This document shows, one piece after another, positions 60,709-64,000 of a stretch of 64,000 nucleotides of DNA. The stretch's first letter is position 1; each line of letters begins with the position of its first letter. Position numbers and translations under genes: made by a program. Source of the DNA: Planctomycetota bacterium (GTDB lineage Bacteria; Planctomycetota; UBA1135; GCA-002686595); NCBI GenBank assembly GCA_012960475.1, contig DUBE01000063.1:124001-188000 (forward strand), given 5' to 3'. Under the pieces are notes generated by a model. That model saw only the letters and a program-made list of their open reading frames with translations. It did no database searches and had not been told where the DNA came from.

Positions 60709-61989
60709 TCAACCTGGCTGGGGCAGAGCGAGAGCCGCCACTTCTGCGCAGGCAAATGCAACCTGAAAGTTCAATCCGCCGATCGGTCCATCCAAGTCGA
60801 GCAGTTCCCCCAATACGATCAAACCCCTCAGACGGTTGACCCGCATGCTGAAGGGATCCACCTGGTGCAGGGCCAGACCGCCTCGGGTGACCTCAGCCGC
60901 TTCAAAACCCCGCGTGCCGCTGAGTTTGATGGGCAGACCATGGAGGGTTTCCACCAGGCGATGTCGGGCAGAGCGGTCCAGGTCAAGCGCCTGGGGATCG
61001 GGGCCACTCAACTCTGCTGCACGGGCTACGGCATTGAGCAACCGGCGGGGCAGAGGCTCCTGCAGACAGCGGGAAATACGCGGGGACCCCTTGCGCCCTG
61101 CCCCCTCGATCAGCCGAGTCCTGGTCTCCTGGCGGGATTCCTGGGGAAAGAAGTCCAGCAGCAAGCGTAGACCCGTTCGGTTGCCCTGCGCCACCTGCCC
61201 GGAAAGATCCATGGCTGCAGGACCTGAAAGACCAAGGTGAGTGAAGAGCAATGGCCTGCGGCGGCGACCGACGACCTTTCCCTCGCCATCTTCAAGCCGC
61301 GCCTCGCCGTTCTGCCAGGCGATACCCTTCAAGTCCTGGACCCAGCTCTCGTCGCTGGTCAGTGGCACCAGGGCGGGAGTTGTGGGGGTCAGTTCAAGGT
61401 CCAATTCGTTGAGCCAGCCATAGCCCTCCCCCGTGGTTCCCGTGCTGGGAAAACTGCGCCCCCCCACTGCCAAAACCAGATTCTGGCAGCAGCCCGTTCC
61501 CAGCGGCGTCTCTACCAACCAGTCGTTTCCATTGCGATGAATCGCTAGGCCAGGAGCGTTGCAGATAATGCGGACTCCCGCTGCCCGGGCGGCAACCTCC
61601 AGTGCATCACGCACATCTCGGGCGCGACCGGAACGGGGAAACACTTTTTCCAGGGGCGCTTCCTCCGTGGGAACTCCCAGTTCGGCGAAGGCCTCGCGCA
61701 CCGCACTGGGTGGCAGCACCTCAAAGGCGTGTTTCAAAAACCGCGAGCCCCTTTGCCCGAAAAGGCTGGCTGCTTGGGAGTGATCGAGGCTGGTGGTCAC
61801 ATTGCAACGCGTGCCACCACTGGCCAGGATCTTGGTGCCCGTACGGGGAGTTTTTTCGAGCAGCAGGACCTGAGCCCCGGCCCGGGCGGCGCGCCAGCTG
61901 AACCATAGCCCCGCAGCTCCAGCCCCGAGAACAATGACCGCTGAGTTCAGGTCAGTCTTGGTGGCCGCTCCCGACTGGACATCCTCCAT
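60709..61989 (-). CDS. BaiN/HI0933-type NAD(P)/FAD-dependent oxidoreductase
   Basis: 426 aa. The FAD site VIVLGAGAAGLWFSWRAARAG is followed by the family motif RTGTKILASGGTRCNVT. LVLAVGGRSFPSTGTTGEGY and LLFTHLGLSGPAAMDLS match the HI0933 (YhiN) group. The C-terminal TRGGLALHQVDPFSMRVNRLRGLIVLGELLDLDGPIGGLN is the usual FAD-contact end. The physiological reaction of this family is largely unknown; one member acts on bile acids and a related group modifies rRNA in maturation. Its ATG region touches the Dus stop at 61989. Confidence 0.9.
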   Translation of the reverse strand: MEDVQSGAATKTDLNSAVIVLGAGAAGLWFSWRAARAGAQVLLLEKTPRTGTKILASGGTRCNVTTSLDHSQAASLFGQRGSRFLKHAFEVLPPSAVREAFAELGVPTEEAPLEKVFPRSGRARDVRDALEVAARAAGVRIICNAPGLAIHRNGNDWLVETPLGTGCCQNLVLAVGGRSFPSTGTTGEGYGWLNELDLELTPTTPALVPLTSDESWVQDLKGIAWQNGEARLEDGEGKVVGRRRRPLLFTHLGLSGPAAMDLSGQVAQGNRTGLRLLLDFFPQESRQETRTRLIEGAGRKGSPRISRCLQEPLPRRLLNAVARAAELSGPDPQALDLDRSARHRLVETLHGLPIKLSGTRGFEAAEVTRGGLALHQVDPFSMRVNRLRGLIVLGELLDLDGPIGGLNFQVAFACAEVAALALPQPG

Positions 61990-63197
61990 CAGCCCCCCTC
62001 CAGGGCGCGTTCATGGGCGGCGATCTCGGCGGGACTGTGAGGCCCCTTGGGGGGCGTGTCATCCTGCAAATCATCGAGGTATCCCTCGGGAAGGCGCACC
62101 TTTTGACGGCCGCCGCGTTTGGCCCGGGATGTCCGCAGGGCTGAACGCGGGAAGGGCTCATCAGGGTCGAGTTCGGACAGCAGGCTGTCGAGTTCTGCAA
62201 GGCTCTCGATCAGGTGCAAACGGCCGCGAATGGCAGCTGAGCCATGGAATCCTTTGGTGTACCAGGTGCTCCATTTGCGCATGTGGCGCAAACCTGTGCT
62301 GGCACCAAAAAGGTCCGTCAAGCGCGCCGCATGGTCGCGCATGACCAGTGCCACCTGCCCCATGTTCGGGGGCGGGTCCGGTTCCCGCCCGTCAAAGACC
62401 TGGGCCAGCTCGCGGAACAACCAGGGCCGGCCCAAACAACCACGGCCCACCACCACTGCGTCACAGCCGGTTTCACGCATCATGCGCAGGGCGTCCCAAC
62501 ATTCCCAGATGTCTCCGTTTCCAAGCACGGGCACGGCGACGGTTTGCTTGAGACGCGCGATCGAGTTCCAGTCTGCCTGCCCTGAATAGAGTTCCTCAGC
62601 CGTGCGTCCGTGCAAAGCAATCGCCGCCACCCCTTCTTCCTCAGCAGCCCTGGCCGCGTCTTCAAAGGTGATCAAGTCAGCACTGATGCCCTTGCGCATC
62701 TTGATGGTGACGGGAACTGCACCTGCCACGCTGGTCATGGCGCGCACCAGACGAGCCACAAGCCTTGGCTTGAGGGGAATCGCCGAACCACCCCCCGTAC
62801 GGGTCACCTTGGGCACCGGACAGCCCAGATTGAGGTCGATGTGGTCGACCCCCTGATCCACGAGGGCGCGCACCATTTCGCTCAAATCGATGGGGTCCGA
62901 ACTATAGACCTGCACCGAGCGCGGCTTCTCGCTGGGATCGCTGGAGGCAAGGAGATTGGTCAGACGGTTGCCGTTCAGGAATCCACGGGCAGTGATCATC
63001 TCGCTCACAAAGAGCCCCGCCCCCTGCTCCCTGCAAAGACTGCGAAAGGCCAGATTGGTGACCCCCGCCATGGGGGCCAGAACCACCGGCGGCCAGACCG
63101 CAAGTGGACCCAGCTGGAGGGGTTGGAACTCTCCCGCCTTGGCCACCTGGCCCGCAGGGCCTAACTCTTGGGACACGCTCTCGACAGGGTCCGCCAT
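61989..63197 (-). CDS. dus: tRNA-dihydrouridine synthase
   Basis: 402 aa from the ATG at 63197, which overlaps the upstream stop as TGATG; the frame extending to 63407 lies inside the upstream gene. The FMN barrel shows VVLAPMAGVTNLAFRSLCRE, the IDLNLGCPVPKVTRTGGGSAI motif with the catalytic Cys, VTIKMRKGI, IALHGRTAEELYSGQADW and VLGNGDIWECWDAL. It reduces uridines in the tRNA D loop. Which of the DusA/B/C classes is not certain; B-type is favoured by the RTGGGSAI form. The C-terminal 60 residues are an Arg/Pro-rich extension. Confidence 0.94.
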   Translation of the reverse strand: MADPVESVSQELGPAGQVAKAGEFQPLQLGPLAVWPPVVLAPMAGVTNLAFRSLCREQGAGLFVSEMITARGFLNGNRLTNLLASSDPSEKPRSVQVYSSDPIDLSEMVRALVDQGVDHIDLNLGCPVPKVTRTGGGSAIPLKPRLVARLVRAMTSVAGAVPVTIKMRKGISADLITFEDAARAAEEEGVAAIALHGRTAEELYSGQADWNSIARLKQTVAVPVLGNGDIWECWDALRMMRETGCDAVVVGRGCLGRPWLFRELAQVFDGREPDPPPNMGQVALVMRDHAARLTDLFGASTGLRHMRKWSTWYTKGFHGSAAIRGRLHLIESLAELDSLLSELDPDEPFPRSALRTSRAKRGGRQKVRLPEGYLDDLQDDTPPKGPHSPAEIAAHERALEGG

Positions 63198-64000
63198 CAC
63201 AACTTGTCGTCCTCCGTGGGCACCGGCTGTTCTTCGCTCGTTGTGCTCGGGGGTGTCGGTTCGGGTGTCATGGTCGACACGCGCGACTTGACCGGAGGCG
63301 TTCCGCGCCCCCCATGCATGTCGACCTCGAGGCTGATGAAGTCGCTGCGCCTGTCTCCACGCACGCGACTGTGCACCAGCGGAGCTCCGTGCTCGTCGAC
63401 TCCGCAAAGCACCCCACCGGCACCGCTGCGAACGCGCAAGAGACCATCGTCTCCCACGGTCAGATCCCAGGGCCAGATGCGAGGTTCAGCAGTGGCTCCT
63501 TCCATGGTCAGCACAGGGTTTTCCCCGGCCGGACAGTGCTGCACCAGAATCATGGTGGTCAATGCGGGCGAAACATCCAAGAGAGCCGGCTGATCACGTA
63601 GGGGCGTGTTGCTGATGAAGACCCCATCGAGGCGGCGCTCCACCTGCATCTGGTTTGAGCCATCGATTCGCCGCCCCATGAGGCTCATTACCTTGCCCGA
63701 GGAGATGTCCTTGACCGAAAGATCAAAGGACTCCAGGACACCCTTGGCGATGCGCTGCACCAGCATGGTTTCGCGGCCACCCTGCCCCGCGGATTGCAGG
63801 TGTATCAGGTGACTTCCATAAAGGCGCATTCCATCGGGCAAGCGCCCCACAACCCAGTGCTCCTGGGTCAAGCGCAGACCCGCCACATAGACCTCTGCTT
63901 CCCCCGAAAGCAGGATGCGGGCATCTTCGGAGAGCTTGGGAGGTTCAATGTCCAGGTGCCGTGAGATAGCTGCGCGGGCATCGGCCTGGCTCTTGCGCAG
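63197..64000 (-). CDS. Hypothetical protein, 5' end outside window
   Basis: The frame stays open from the stop at 63197 to the window edge at 64000 with no stop, so the gene is truncated here; at least 267 codons are visible. The middle is beta-rich, with regular strands (LLSGEAEVYVAGLRL, MRLYGSHLIHLQSAGQ, GKVMSLMGRRIDGSNQMQVERRLDGVFI), recalling LptA/OstA- or LptC-like repeated beta jelly-roll elements, but this is not firm. The C-terminus is a Pro/Thr/Glu-rich disordered tail. It is coupled to dus through the TGATG overlap. Confidence 0.6.
   Translation of the reverse strand: MRKSQADARAAISRHLDIEPPKLSEDARILLSGEAEVYVAGLRLTQEHWVVGRLPDGMRLYGSHLIHLQSAGQGGRETMLVQRIAKGVLESFDLSVKDISSGKVMSLMGRRIDGSNQMQVERRLDGVFISNTPLRDQPALLDVSPALTTMILVQHCPAGENPVLTMEGATAEPRIWPWDLTVGDDGLLRVRSGAGGVLCGVDEHGAPLVHSRVRGDRRSDFISLEVDMHGGRGTPPVKSRVSTMTPEPTPPSTTSEEQPVPTEDDKL

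Overview
The window is a GC-rich (about 60% by eye), gene-dense bacterial chromosome segment. The cell looks diderm: it has a TolC-type outer-membrane protein, an RseP-type site-2 protease and many secreted or lipoprotein products. Several traits point to Planctomycetota or a close relative: FG-GAP/ASPIC-UnbV proteins, many large HEAT-like secreted proteins, a eukaryote-like UDP-sugar pyrophosphorylase, and an apparent C-terminal beta domain on a secreted protein. That placement is an inference from gene style. No rRNA or other phylogenetic marker was compared. I see no phage, IS element, integrase or CRISPR array.

Layout. 1-5620 (+): end of a TolC-like gene, a HEAT-like membrane protein and a long FG-GAP/ASPIC lipoprotein. 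5627-11490: a small membrane protein (-), a CCA-adding-type nucleotidyltransferase (+), then dxr-rseP-ubiA-like (-). 11625-17119 (+): purM and a TPR-like protein, then a tightly overlapped set of an alpha/beta-hydrolase-fold protein without its nucleophile, a spermidine-synthase-like membrane protein and a small tail-anchored protein. A perfect 32-bp palindrome separates this set from a large convergent HEAT protein (17229-19367). 19815-25881: soluble histidine kinase (+), sdhCAB (-), a histidine phosphatase (+) and a MaoC-type hydratase (-). 26142-32159: a thioredoxin-fold protein, a GyrI-like lipoprotein, an unrecognised 550-aa protein (-), a CvpA-like protein, and then a cobalamin riboswitch leading a secreted beta-propeller-like protein. 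32249-36992 (-): NifU-like protein, an H-box protein, tRNA-Leu, dapB, ddl, a UDP-sugar pyrophosphorylase and a small conserved-looking protein.

37145-42878 (-) is a classic fatty-acid cluster transcribed rpmF-plsX-fabH-fabD-fabG-acpP-fabF. 43116-47266 (-) holds recA and alaS with no recX between them. 47510-50680 (-) holds secreted orphan proteins and a duplicated gene fragment. 50989-54687 (-) holds a PfkB kinase, a flippase-like membrane protein and a lipoprotein. 54811-57311 holds the tmRNA with smpB, tRNA-Leu(CAG), a 58-aa membrane protein, rsmG and tRNA-Trp. 57527-64000 holds a poly(A)-polymerase-type nucleotidyltransferase, a terminator-bounded RNA candidate, a secreted orphan, a BaiN/HI0933-type flavoprotein, a Dus enzyme and a truncated gene at the window edge.

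Most of the window is core metabolism: fatty acids, the isoprenoid entry step, purines, cell-wall precursors, succinate oxidation, tRNA maturation and ribosome rescue. The most notable accessory signal is the strong cobalamin riboswitch at about 30616-30713. It controls a secreted propeller-like protein rather than a known transporter, which suggests an extracytoplasmic B12-capture function comparable in concept to Bacteroides BtuG.
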